Below are positions 1-7,168 of a stretch of DNA of 18,283 bases, piece after piece. The position numbers and the translations under genes were made by a program. Under the pieces are notes generated by a model that had not been told where the DNA came from, did no database searches, and saw nothing but the letters and a program-made list of their open reading frames with translations. Position 1 is the first letter of the stretch, and the number at the start of each line of letters is the position of its first letter. The stretch is taken from assembly GCA_937948705.1 (NCBI GenBank), contig CALECF010000112.1:1-18283 (forward strand), in the 5' to 3' direction. The DNA is from an uncultured Anaerosolibacter sp. Its GTDB lineage: Bacteria; Bacillota_A; Clostridia; Peptostreptococcales; Thermotaleaceae.

Positions 1-73
1 ATGGCTTAGGGGTATCATCGGTGATTTCTTTCATCCTAGATCCTTTGCCACCACATAAGATTACGACTTTCAT
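1..73 (-). CDS. Sugar-nucleotide (NTP) transferase, N-terminal fragment
   Basis: Only the first 24 codons are in the window; the gene continues past the left edge. The peptide begins MKVVILCGGKGSRM and continues to TPKP. This is the N-terminal nucleotide-binding signature (GGxGxRM, then a PKP segment) of nucleotidyltransferases that make activated sugars, such as glucose-1-phosphate cytidylyl- or thymidylyltransferases. The start is supported by a GGGGGGAG ribosome-binding site about six bases upstream. It lies downstream of, and on the same strand as, a glycosyltransferase, but has its own sigma-K-type promoter at 147-174, so a role in spore-surface polysaccharide or glycoprotein synthesis is inferred. 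The exact sugar cannot be told from this fragment. Confidence 0.75.
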   Translation of the reverse strand, partial: MKVVILCGGKGSRMKEITDDTPKP

Positions 74-146
74 ATATCGCTCCCCCCAATAGATATTTTG
101 AATCATTTATTCGTTCATGAAAATTAATCGTCCAACCTTCTTAATT

Positions 147-174
147 TAATTTATGTAGACAAGTGAGTTTTTGT
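147..174 (-). promoter_or_regulatory. Sigma-K-type promoter for the nucleotidyltransferase gene
   Basis: On the minus strand, AC at 174-173 (context AACA) is followed by exactly 17 bases and then CATAAATTA at 155-147. This matches the sigma-K consensus as I know it from Bacillus: mACm, 16-17 bases, CATANNNTA. It lies about 75 bases before the start at 73. The -35 context GTAACAA is identical to that of the promoter at 1375-1402. Confidence 0.6.
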
Positions 175-255
175 TACTGTAGATTTAATGATTTAATGGA
201 GGAGGTTACTGAAGTTCAAAAGACGAATCCACCCACATGATCCTATGAAAGAAAA

Positions 256-286
256 TTGACAGGTTATTCATATTACACCCTGTCAA
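256..286 (-). terminator. Probable rho-independent terminator of the glycosyltransferase gene
   Basis: TTGACAGG (256-263) and CCTGTCAA (279-286) form a perfect 8-bp stem with a 15-base loop. On the minus strand the stem is followed by TTTTCTTTC, so it terminates leftward transcription 35 bases beyond the glycosyltransferase stop. There is no T tract on the plus strand. The long loop makes this a moderate call. Confidence 0.5.
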
Positions 287-320
287 CGAAACGACCTTAT
301 CGACATCTTCTGTGTCTCAA

Positions 321-1313
321 TTATATTAGGGAAGCGTAAACCTCCAGTACCTTCTTAGAAATTCTATGCCATGTGAAATGCTCCTCAATATAATTACATA
401 AATCTGGTGTAGGCTGCTTATGAAGGGCTGACATGGTTGCATTGTAAATTGAATTGACATTTGATGGATTACAATAGTTTGCATAGTGTGCCAATATTTC
501 TTTAGCGGAGCCAATCTCGGTAGATACAACATTACAACCAGCAATGCCAGCTTCTAGACTGGCTAGGCCAGGGTACTCTATCCAACTAGGGAGTACATGG
601 ACCAATGCCCCTTTATACAGGGACTTCAGCGCCTCTCTTTTTATATCTTGCAAAATCATAATGTTCTCTTTTTTTTGATTTATGCATTCCTTATAATATT
701 GTTTGTCATTTATTGAACCAACCAACAGAATAGAAATTCCTTCTTTGGACATCGCTTTCAAAAGATTTAATTGATTTTTTTGAGGATGGATTCTTCCTAC
801 ACAAAGAATATATTCCCTGATACCGTATTTATCTCTTATATAATCTTTATTACCATTCTTAAAGCTCTCGTCCACACCATAGGGGATAATGACATATTTA
901 GTATCTATCTGATAATTTTTTTTGATAAGCTCTACTTCTCCCATGGCATGAGGTAAGTACACGTCGCAATTTTCAAATAAGTATTTTCTTTTGACCTCGC
1001 TTTTTTCCCATGCTTCCTTTTGCGTATTTTGATGGGTCTGCATGTAGTAATCTCGTAAGTCCCAATAGATAGGCGTCAAAACAACTTTTTTCCTATACCT
1101 TTGGGCATTCTTCATAAACCCATAGCTTTCCCGCGTTCTGACCGTGTTAAATAGGTGGATAAGATCATAACTTTTCACATTGATATTTTCATCGGTACAA
1201 ACATCAATTTTTATGCCGAGGGACTGCAGGTGCTTTCGTAAATTTAAAAATACAATGCTATCTCCTGCAACATTATTCATAAAGTCCTTTCGAATCTGAA
1301 ACAGTATTTTCAT
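321..1313 (-). CDS. GT-B fold glycosyltransferase (GT4-like)
   Basis: This 330-residue protein has the layout of a short family-4 glycosyltransferase. The N-terminal Rossmann half starts MKILFQIRKD and has a loop with AGDS (16-19), where the acceptor-binding glycine-rich loop normally lies. The hinge contains IIPYGVDESF (142-151). The C-terminal donor-binding half has VGRIHPQKN (172-180) and PSWIEYPGLASLEAG (242-256). The latter contains the retaining-enzyme E-x7-E pair, E246 and E254. No signal peptide or membrane segment is visible, so it is probably a cytoplasmic enzyme transferring a sugar from a nucleotide donor to a glycan or protein. An AGGTGG ribosome-binding site precedes the ATG. 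A sigma-K promoter upstream suggests late mother-cell expression and a spore-surface substrate, which is inference; donor and acceptor are unknown. Confidence 0.85.
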   Translation of the reverse strand: MKILFQIRKDFMNNVAGDSIVFLNLRKHLQSLGIKIDVCTDENINVKSYDLIHLFNTVRTRESYGFMKNAQRYRKKVVLTPIYWDLRDYYMQTHQNTQKEAWEKSEVKRKYLFENCDVYLPHAMGEVELIKKNYQIDTKYVIIPYGVDESFKNGNKDYIRDKYGIREYILCVGRIHPQKNQLNLLKAMSKEGISILLVGSINDKQYYKECINQKKENIMILQDIKREALKSLYKGALVHVLPSWIEYPGLASLEAGIAGCNVVSTEIGSAKEILAHYANYCNPSNVNSIYNATMSALHKQPTPDLCNYIEEHFTWHRISKKVLEVYASLI

Positions 1314-1374
1314 TGAACAGCCACCTAACTTCCCTAGAATTTTAGGTCATTTAGACAAAATAAATCCCTTATAT

Positions 1375-1402
1375 TAGCCTATGATGAAGTATTTTACCTT
1401 GT
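1375..1402 (-). promoter_or_regulatory. Sigma-K-type promoter for the glycosyltransferase gene
   Basis: On the minus strand, AC at 1402-1401 (context AACA) is followed by 17 bases and CATAGGCTA at 1383-1375, matching mACm-N17-CATANNNTA at every fixed position. It is about 60 bases upstream of the start at 1313. It shares the extended -35 context GTAACAA with the promoter at 147-174. Confidence 0.6.
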
Positions 1403-1458
1403 TACTTATTTTAAAATAGAATCTTTCAAGAATGTTTCAGATGAATGGATGGAATCCA

Positions 1459-1488
1459 GTCATTTTTTGCACTTTTCTTTTATACATT
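1459..1488 (+). promoter_or_regulatory. Sigma-E-like promoter for the first propeller/coiled-coil gene
   Basis: GTCATTTT (1459-1466), a 14-base spacer, then TATACATT (1481-1488). This resembles the sigma-E pattern GTCATATT, 13-15 bases, CATACAnT, with one mismatch in each box. The predicted transcript would start near 1495, upstream of the ATG at 1525 and downstream of the ATG at 1432, so it supports the shorter protein. Single-gene consensus matches in AT-rich DNA can arise by chance. Confidence 0.4.
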
Positions 1489-1524
1489 ATAAATGGGACA
1501 CTATTAAAAGAGGAGGTGGTCGCT

Positions 1525-2994
1525 ATGAAGAGGAATCCTTTATATCAGTATATTCATTTTCATTCATCTGAATATGTCTATATCTTTTATAAAATAGATG
1601 ATGGATTGTTTGTAAGGATCCTTAAAGACAATCATGAGTTTTCAAATAAAAAAATATCAGATAATGTGATGGATTTCGCCGTTGAAGTGGATGAATTAGG
1701 CATATTTCATCTTGTATGTTTAGCATTAAATGGTGAGCTAGTATACTGGAAAAATCGCGAATTCCATTGGCATCACAGAATTCTCACAAAGTACGATAGC
1801 TCGTTTTACAAATTTAAGGGGTTGAAGCTCTTTCTTTGTCACCAGAAAATTCATATACTTTTGGCTATGGCAAATGAATTGAATCCTGAGTTGTGGACCC
1901 TAAAGCATCACTATTGGAACAATACGGTATGGCATAATAAAAAGATATGTGAAATGAACTGTGGAAAATATGATCATCCTTACCAAGGAGATATTGATAA
2001 GAATGACCATATTCATATTGTTTATAAGTCCAGACAGAATGGAAAAACCCAAATCTACTATAGCAAATTTAACATACTACATAACATGTGGAGTACACCA
2101 CAAAAAATGAGTACTTTATCCAAAGAAAACAATCATCCCTTCATTTTCTGTGATCACGAGAACGGGCTACATTTGGTATGGTCTTGTTTAGAAAATGGTA
2201 GTTATGAAATCCTATATAGACATGATCAAAATAGTCCTACGCCTAAAGCTAATTGGTCTGAGGCTGCTAAACTCTCTTTAGAGAATTCCAACTGTACCCA
2301 CCCCCTCATATTAGAATGTGATGACGAACTAAAGATTTTATGGAAACAAAACAATGATTATTATATTGGAAGGTTAAGCCCTAATGAACGTTCTGTAGAT
2401 GAGGCTATGCTGCTATCCATGCCTGGTGGTGAAAGGCTTTTCCTCATCTCTGTCATTGGTCATACATATAAATTATATCCATATGTAAAGCTCATTCTAG
2501 GTTATGGCGTTGCCGATGATAAAGGTATGTATATTTTAGGTCTAGATGACATTCGGAACGACAAAACTTCTTTTGACGACCAAGGCCCATATCATGAAGG
2601 TCACTCTGCATTCTATACGAATCATGATGATTTGACTTCCCATACAACCACTAGGGTATCATCTGGGAAGTTTCGGTCCAAAGGCAGTGTTGAAGACAAT
2701 TCACAGATTGGAAACAAGAATGAGGCCCAAACTATGGGTGATTCTAACATAAACACAAGCTATTCATCTGAGGATATAGGAAATCTTTCACTTACTCCTC
2801 AGGATCTAATAATAAAGATCGGTGTGATAGAAGGCAAAATAGAGAAGGTGTATGACCAATTGACATACTTAACAGAGAAAATGGAAGTTATAGCTCCAGC
2901 ACTATCTACTTTGAGTGAGCAGGGAATTCAACTACAGGAGTATATGGCTACCATACGCAATGAAAAAAACGGGTTATTTCGCTGGCTCAAATAG
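1525..2994 (+). CDS. Propeller-like repeat protein with C-terminal coiled coil (uncharacterised)
   Basis: I do not recognise a named family. The 489-residue protein has repeated blade-like segments of the form D-x-x-G-x-x-H-L-V-[WYC], followed about ten residues on by a Y-rich strand and often WS. Examples are at about residues 50-75, 155-185 and 209-245. A polar, low-complexity linker (about 345-425) leads to a heptad-like coiled coil (about 430-475) and the C-terminus GLFRWLK. It has no signal peptide or membrane helix from the chosen start. The open frame extends to an ATG at 1432, but the ATG at 1525 has an AGGAGGTGG ribosome-binding site and lies after the sigma-E-like promoter. A second gene with the same architecture lies at 4088. 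A structural or scaffold protein of the spore surface is inferred from context. Confidence 0.8.
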   Translation: MKRNPLYQYIHFHSSEYVYIFYKIDDGLFVRILKDNHEFSNKKISDNVMDFAVEVDELGIFHLVCLALNGELVYWKNREFHWHHRILTKYDSSFYKFKGLKLFLCHQKIHILLAMANELNPELWTLKHHYWNNTVWHNKKICEMNCGKYDHPYQGDIDKNDHIHIVYKSRQNGKTQIYYSKFNILHNMWSTPQKMSTLSKENNHPFIFCDHENGLHLVWSCLENGSYEILYRHDQNSPTPKANWSEAAKLSLENSNCTHPLILECDDELKILWKQNNDYYIGRLSPNERSVDEAMLLSMPGGERLFLISVIGHTYKLYPYVKLILGYGVADDKGMYILGLDDIRNDKTSFDDQGPYHEGHSAFYTNHDDLTSHTTTRVSSGKFRSKGSVEDNSQIGNKNEAQTMGDSNINTSYSSEDIGNLSLTPQDLIIKIGVIEGKIEKVYDQLTYLTEKMEVIAPALSTLSEQGIQLQEYMATIRNEKNGLFRWLK

Positions 2995-3046
2995 AATTTA
3001 AAATAATCTATATTAACCAGTGAGTACTTATCATTTCCCATGGGTT

Positions 3047-3083
3047 AAAAAAATAGATGTTCTCATTGAGAACATCTATTTTT
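3047..3083. terminator. Bidirectional terminator between converging genes
   Basis: TAGATGTTCTCA (3054-3065) and TGAGAACATCTA (3067-3078) are perfect inverted complements around one base. They are flanked by a run of seven A on the left and five T on the right, so a T tract follows the stem on either strand. It sits between the stop of the rightward gene (2994) and the stop of the leftward gene (3087) and would end both transcripts. Confidence 0.85.
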
Positions 3084-3086
3084 GTT

Positions 3087-3902
3087 TTAGAAGCCTATTC
3101 CAGGTCCTGTGATAAAGTCATCGAGTTGTGGCGGGAAGAATGCTGGTGGCAATTCTTCATTGAAATCTTCACAAACTGGTCTATCTGGTCTTCTCTCACA
3201 TGGAGCTGGTGGTGGGCAGAAGCCAAATGCAGGAATGACTAGCTGTACTTCTAGCTCACACTTGATTACGTTGTAAATACCAACTGTGAATTCAGCACAG
3301 CAGACATTTTCATAAGGATCATATGCGTCACATGAGTTATTACAATCATCCCTAACTACTCTTGCATCCAATACCCTTGCTACAATTTCTAATTTGATGA
3401 TTTCTTCGTCAATCGTTTCTCTTCCAGTTTCTCTAATAATTGCAGCAGGCTCTGGACAGTATAGTGGGCCAACTGTCTCACTTCTTCTAAGCAATAGTTC
3501 ATTGTCTGTGGACACTGTACCATCATCATAGACTACGTCATATAAGATTCTTAATTGGTAGGTATAACTGATTAACTTCCTATTTGCGTCACCAGGGATA
3601 GCTCTTCTGTTGATTACTCTGAATGATCCAGGAACAATTCCTTCTACTCTGGCATTAATAATGTCATCGGCGCTGCAGTCAATTCTAAAACGAAGATTTG
3701 AATCGAAAATTATTCCCTGATCTAGATCCTCTTGCTCGCAATCGCCAACAAGGCATAATCTTAATAGACAAGAGTCATATACTTTTGGTATTTGAACACA
3801 TACTAGTTCGCATGCATTTCCAAACTGCTCCCTTAATTCTTCTGGAATAACACCAGGTGTGTATAAACTGATTCCACACCCTGATGGAGTTTGTCTGTAC
3901 AT
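3087..3902 (-). CDS. Cysteine-rich protein, probable spore coat/exosporium component
   Basis: The protein has 271 residues and 16 cysteines, at 9, 31, 35, 45, 50, 55, 76, 149, 187, 191, 201, 202, 215, 229, 235 and 244. It is otherwise acidic and rich in beta-type sequence, and the tail is rich in proline and aromatic residues. It has no signal peptide or membrane helix. Conspicuous segments are VQIPKVYDSCLLRLC (36-50) and CPPPAPC (229-235). This composition fits disulfide-cross-linked coat or exosporium proteins of clostridia, but I cannot name the family. A GGGGGA ribosome-binding site precedes the ATG, and an excellent sigma-K promoter lies about 75 bases upstream, which is the best support for a late spore-coat role. 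It is flanked by two paralogous propeller/coiled-coil genes on the opposite strand. Family assignment is inference. Confidence 0.75.
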   Translation of the reverse strand: MYRQTPSGCGISLYTPGVIPEELREQFGNACELVCVQIPKVYDSCLLRLCLVGDCEQEDLDQGIIFDSNLRFRIDCSADDIINARVEGIVPGSFRVINRRAIPGDANRKLISYTYQLRILYDVVYDDGTVSTDNELLLRRSETVGPLYCPEPAAIIRETGRETIDEEIIKLEIVARVLDARVVRDDCNNSCDAYDPYENVCCAEFTVGIYNVIKCELEVQLVIPAFGFCPPPAPCERRPDRPVCEDFNEELPPAFFPPQLDDFITGPGIGF

Positions 3903-3975
3903 ACATTTTCCCCCTTCTTTTTAATAAATTTTATAGAATACATTTTTTAGCAGTTAAAACTGTCTTTTCTAATTG

Positions 3976-4004
3976 TATATTATGTATTGCTTATCTTTTT
4001 GGTG
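3976..4004 (-). promoter_or_regulatory. Sigma-K-type promoter for the cysteine-rich coat-like gene
   Basis: On the minus strand, CACC (4004-4001) carries AC at 4003-4002. It is followed by 17 bases and CATAATATA at 3984-3976, a full match to mACm-N17-CATANNNTA. The start codon at 3902 is about 65 bases beyond the expected transcription start. This is the third such element in the locus, all with the same 17-base spacing. Confidence 0.6.
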
Positions 4005-4087
4005 ATAAAAAATTTAATCCTCTCGTAAACTGCTCTAACATATTGTTATCTCTGTAATAATATATTTAATTAAGGCGGGTGATGTGA

Positions 4088-5611
4088 ATGATTCAAGAAA
4101 AAAAATTAGATATAATCTTAACTTCATCTATGAACAGCATGAAATTTTTCTCCCTAAATCAAAACGGTGTTGGATATCGAAATATAGACAATACAGATAT
4201 TGTCAATCTTTATGATGGAAGTATTATGGAATACGATTTGGATGTTGATGGACAGGGGAACATAGGCTTGGTTTTTTTGGACAGTACAGGAAAGTTGCAT
4301 TATTACTTTTACGATGGTCGAAAATGGAGTACTTATTCCATCCATCACTTTAACCTTCTATTCGAAGAAATAAAAGATCTGAGCATACGATTTTCAGTTC
4401 ATACTCCAATCATTACTTTTTGCAGCCGCAATCATTCAAGTTCAAATCAGTGGTCTATTAGCACCTTTCAGAAACTAGAAAATAGTTGGAAAAGAGATGT
4501 CATAGCAAAGGTATACTTAAGTGCAGATACTGTCCCTTATAAGATTGTAAAAGATCGAAAAGACAATTTATATCTCTTTTATCTAAGTAATCATAATATC
4601 GTATACGATATCAATATTATGATTTTTCATCAACAGTCTCAAACATGGTCTCAACCACTTTTCCTAAACAACTGTATATTTATTAAATACTTTCATATAG
4701 ATGCCCTTGTTGATGCCAATGGTGGAGTACATGTCATATGGATTGATAAATATAAAAAAAATTATTGCATCAAATATAGCTACCGAGCATCCTTTAAGGG
4801 AGCTCAGTCAAATCCGTCTGTTATCATGGAGTTTACTGAACCCCTTGTATGGACCCAACTCTATATGACACAGCAGTCTCTTTATGTCTACGGCCTGCAA
4901 AAAGAAAGGGTTTACAGTTCTTCTAAACCTTTAAAAAATACCTTTGGGCTTTCAAAGTGGCAACAGACAACAGCCTTAAGCTACGAATATGATCAATTGA
5001 CACTTTATAAATCGTTAGGTAGTAAAAGGGATTATATGGCCAATTATATACTTACGCCCTCAGGAGATGAATATAGACCTATTCCCGTAGACGAAATAGA
5101 GACTTCGCCCCAAAATAGCTTTATTCCCTTAACCAATCATCAAGGTGATGAATTTCAGCGGCCCATTCATATGGAAAAACTTCAGGAGTCCATGGTCAAT
5201 CATTCCAATGAAAGTAATGATATTCTCCGCTACAAAGGAGAATTGTTTAAGAAGAATCAACAGCTTGAAGTAAATCAAGGTCTTTTGAAATCTTTGCAAG
5301 GTGAATTATCTTTTATGAAGCAGGAAATAAGAACCCTTCAGGAGCAGCATAAAAAAAGCACTCAGTTTTTGAATGACGCTGCTGAAACCCACAGGAAGTT
5401 TCATGAGCGCTTGGACCATCTGAATCAAATCTTTGAAAGTAGATTGTCTCAGATGGATCTCTCTGAAGTGAAAAAAAAGCTGGAGATTCTCTCCCAGGAA
5501 GTGGAGAAAAGCAGAACCGATGTTACAGAATCCTTGATGACAAACAAAGAGTTGAAGGAAGCCGTAGAGGCCCTTCAAAGGGCCGGTTTGTTCCGAAAAA
5601 TTTTCAGTTAA
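4088..5611 (+). CDS. Propeller-like repeat protein with long C-terminal coiled coil (uncharacterised)
   Basis: This 507-residue protein shares its architecture with the gene at 1525. Blade-like segments with VDGQGNIGLVF (53-63), KDRKDNLYLFY (155-165) and VDANGGVHVIW (208-218) are each followed by strand-like stretches, and the first two end in WS. A proline- and asparagine-rich linker covers about 325-375. A long coiled coil covers about 378-500, rich in L, E, K and Q at heptad spacing. The last residues, AGLFRKIFS, parallel GLFRWLK at the end of the other protein. No signal peptide or membrane helix is evident. The ATG follows AAGGCGGGTG by about seven bases. No convincing promoter was found in the 185 bases shared with the divergent coat-like gene, though CATATTGT at 4039-4046 is a weak sigma-E-like -10. 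Function unknown; a spore-surface structural role is inferred. Confidence 0.8.
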   Translation: MIQEKKLDIILTSSMNSMKFFSLNQNGVGYRNIDNTDIVNLYDGSIMEYDLDVDGQGNIGLVFLDSTGKLHYYFYDGRKWSTYSIHHFNLLFEEIKDLSIRFSVHTPIITFCSRNHSSSNQWSISTFQKLENSWKRDVIAKVYLSADTVPYKIVKDRKDNLYLFYLSNHNIVYDINIMIFHQQSQTWSQPLFLNNCIFIKYFHIDALVDANGGVHVIWIDKYKKNYCIKYSYRASFKGAQSNPSVIMEFTEPLVWTQLYMTQQSLYVYGLQKERVYSSSKPLKNTFGLSKWQQTTALSYEYDQLTLYKSLGSKRDYMANYILTPSGDEYRPIPVDEIETSPQNSFIPLTNHQGDEFQRPIHMEKLQESMVNHSNESNDILRYKGELFKKNQQLEVNQGLLKSLQGELSFMKQEIRTLQEQHKKSTQFLNDAAETHRKFHERLDHLNQIFESRLSQMDLSEVKKKLEILSQEVEKSRTDVTESLMTNKELKEAVEALQRAGLFRKIFS

Positions 5612-5615
5612 ACAT

Positions 5616-5658
5616 AAAAGGAATGTTATTGTGTGAGCTCATAACATTCCTTTTTTCC
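5616..5658. terminator. Strong terminator after the second propeller gene
   Basis: AAAAGGAATGTTAT (5616-5629) pairs perfectly with ATAACATTCCTTTT (5641-5654) around an 11-base loop, and the T run extends to about 5656 on the plus strand. On the minus strand CCTTTTATG follows the stem, so it probably also stops the leftward gene ending at 5664. Confidence 0.85.
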
Positions 5659-5663
5659 ATGTA

Positions 5664-5936
5664 CTATCTATTTATTTTGATATATTCTTTTTTATTGTCT
5701 GCTGATGTGGTTATTTTATAAAGTCCCTGATAGTTGATTTTTGCTTGCTTAATAAGCTTTATTCCATCCTCTAAATCTTTCTCATAGATATAAATACCTG
5801 TATTACATGATTTGCCTACTGCTCTGGGTGCTTTCCTAAAAGTGCATTTCACATTATGTCTTCGAAAGAGTTCTTCTATATAATATCCATGATAGTTAGA
5901 TGAAAAAACAAAAATATAACTCTCCTCATATTGCAC
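5664..5936 (-). CDS. DUF3343-like small protein (putative Se/S carrier-like)
   Basis: The 90-residue protein resembles DUF3343 proteins: a short alpha/beta protein starting with a beta strand (SYIFVFSS), a helix (YHGYYIEELFRRHNV), then a KAPRAVGKSCNTGIYI segment. There the conserved arginine and the single C-G-type turn normally lie. Here the turn is SCNTG, with an asparagine where SCG is usual. Database members are labelled putative Se/S carrier-like, but their function is not established. The start is a GTG; AAGGAG lies about ten bases upstream and a stop lies three codons before it in frame, so no longer start exists. A TATAAT-like box lies at 5972-5967 on the minus strand without a good -35. 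It is isolated between two terminators. Confidence 0.65.
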   Translation of the reverse strand: MQYEESYIFVFSSNYHGYYIEELFRRHNVKCTFRKAPRAVGKSCNTGIYIYEKDLEDGIKLIKQAKINYQGLYKITTSADNKKEYIKINR

Positions 5937-6017
5937 AAGCCATCATCTCCTTGTTTAGTCTTTAATATTATACTATTCGACTGCTTGTAATAAGGAACAT
6001 ATAATAGGAAAGGGCAG

Positions 6018-6042
6018 AAAAAAACCCCAGGCGTCCCTGGGG
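6018..6042 (-). terminator. Terminator of the ornithine operon
   Basis: CCCCAGG (6025-6031) and CCTGGGG (6036-6042) form a perfect GC-rich 7-bp stem around CGTC. On the minus strand it is followed by seven T (6024-6018). It lies just beyond the racemase stop at 6050 and ends the leftward operon. Confidence 0.92.
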
Positions 6043-6049
6043 CTATAGA

Positions 6050-7114
6050 TTATTGAAAATCCTTGTAAATGTATTCAGATGTCATGAGCTGAAGTAATGC
6101 ACCATACTCGATATTGAATCTAACTTCATCTCCAACATTATATACGGATGTACAGTCGGTCACATCTACGATCAGATGATCACTACTGGCTCCAAGAATC
6201 ACCATATTAGGGTCCAATGGAATGATATTCTGAACAGTGATATCCTGTCTTCCGATGGCAAGAATTGCTCTTTTACGCAATCCTTTATCTTCGAAGGTTG
6301 GTTTATTGCCAAAAGCATCCATTCCTATTTCACCAATAGGAATAGAAGGCTTTTCCTTTAGCTCAACTACCTCTGTAACTAGGGTAAAAGCATCTTGATA
6401 GGTATCTTTTATTGGGTCCCCATAGGCTGTTTCTCTCCCTAAGACAATAGATTCTCCTAAGCGCAAATGATTAATTCGATCAGGCATCTCTCCTTTTTCC
6501 AAGAGATATAGGCTGCTGGAATTTCCTCCTGATACGATATTGAGAGATAGATTGAACCTTGCTTCAATGACTTCTGCTAGTTCCGCCAATCGCCCTAAAT
6601 TAGTATTATTTGGAATGACACCGCCGTAGCATGTTAAATTTGTGCCAATACCCAACAAATTGATATTATCAAGTTTTATGATTTCAGCAATGGTATCTTC
6701 CATTTGGTCCTGCCATATGCCCTCCCGTAAGTCCCCCAGATCAATCATTAATATGATGTTATGCATTTTTTCTAATTCCTTGGCCGCTGCATCTAAGGCT
6801 GCAATGGTTTTTATCTCAGAATTCAAACTAATATCGGCATATTGTACTGTTTCTCTCGCTTGACTAATCATAGGCAATCTCAGCAATAGCTTCTGGGCAT
6901 TCATCTCCTGGAGCTTCATTAGGTTTTCAATTCTAGAATCAGCTAGCATCGTAACGCCACTGTCAACAAGGGCCTGGGCAATCACAGGTATTCCACAAAA
7001 CACCTTTGTTACTGCAGCCACATCGATACCTTTCTCTCCACATAATTTGGTCAACGTGAGAGTATTGTGTCTGATTTTATCGATATTGACCTCAATTCTA
7101 GGACAAATCTTCAC
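6050..7114 (-). CDS. orr: Ornithine racemase (PLP-dependent, alanine-racemase fold)
   Basis: Orr interconverts L- and D-ornithine, supplying the D-isomer used by the aminomutase OraSE. The 354-residue protein has the fold-type III barrel of the YhfX/alanine racemase family. The PLP-binding lysine is K37 in AAVTKVFCG near the N-terminus, and a glycine/serine-rich phosphate-binding segment SGGNSSS lies at about 204-210. Length and sequence fit clostridial Orr rather than classical alanine racemase, and its place as the last gene of the ornithine operon decides the substrate. The start is GTG with AGGAGGAG about five bases upstream. A T-free hairpin (7141-7164) separates it from the preceding gene, so its level may differ from the rest of the operon. 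A terminator follows. Substrate assignment is by family and context. Confidence 0.9.
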   Translation of the reverse strand: MKICPRIEVNIDKIRHNTLTLTKLCGEKGIDVAAVTKVFCGIPVIAQALVDSGVTMLADSRIENLMKLQEMNAQKLLLRLPMISQARETVQYADISLNSEIKTIAALDAAAKELEKMHNIILMIDLGDLREGIWQDQMEDTIAEIIKLDNINLLGIGTNLTCYGGVIPNNTNLGRLAELAEVIEARFNLSLNIVSGGNSSSLYLLEKGEMPDRINHLRLGESIVLGRETAYGDPIKDTYQDAFTLVTEVVELKEKPSIPIGEIGMDAFGNKPTFEDKGLRKRAILAIGRQDITVQNIIPLDPNMVILGASSDHLIVDVTDCTSVYNVGDEVRFNIEYGALLQLMTSEYIYKDFQ

Positions 7115-7140
7115 ACGATCTCCTCCTATTCCTAAATCTA

Positions 7141-7164
7141 TAGCCGGGAATTTTTTCCCGGCTA
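7141..7164 (-). other. Intercistronic hairpin between the MutL-like gene and orr
   Basis: TAGCCGGGAA (7141-7150) and TTCCCGGCTA (7155-7164) are perfect 10-bp inverted complements around TTTT. On the minus strand no T run follows (CTATAGATTTAGG), so it is more likely an mRNA stability or processing element, or a weak attenuator, than a full terminator. It begins five bases past the upstream stop. Confidence 0.7.
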
Positions 7165-7168
7165 ATAG

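Noticed and set aside
196..259. Micro-ORFs after a strong GGAGGAGG sequence: ATG at 196 (14 codons) and a basic 16-codon frame from CTG at 209 (KFKRRIHPHDP...).
   Set aside because: The ATG overlaps the GGAGG and so has no ribosome-binding site of its own. The basic frame lacks ATG, GTG or TTG at the right spacing. The DNA also contains the start of the opposite-strand terminator. Conservation in relatives would be needed to call it.
771..956. Rightward open frame opposite the glycosyltransferase gene.
   Set aside because: Shadow of the real leftward gene; no ribosome-binding site or recognisable domain.
1432..1524. N-terminal extension of the first propeller protein from the ATG at 1432, which looks like a hydrophobic signal segment.
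   Set aside because: No ribosome-binding site precedes 1432, whereas AGGAGGTGG precedes the ATG at 1525. The sigma-E-like promoter lies inside the extension.
4039..4048. CATATTGTTA as a sigma-K or sigma-E -10 box for the gene at 4088.
   Set aside because: The TA of CATANNNTA is off by one base, and no -35 match lies at the right distance.
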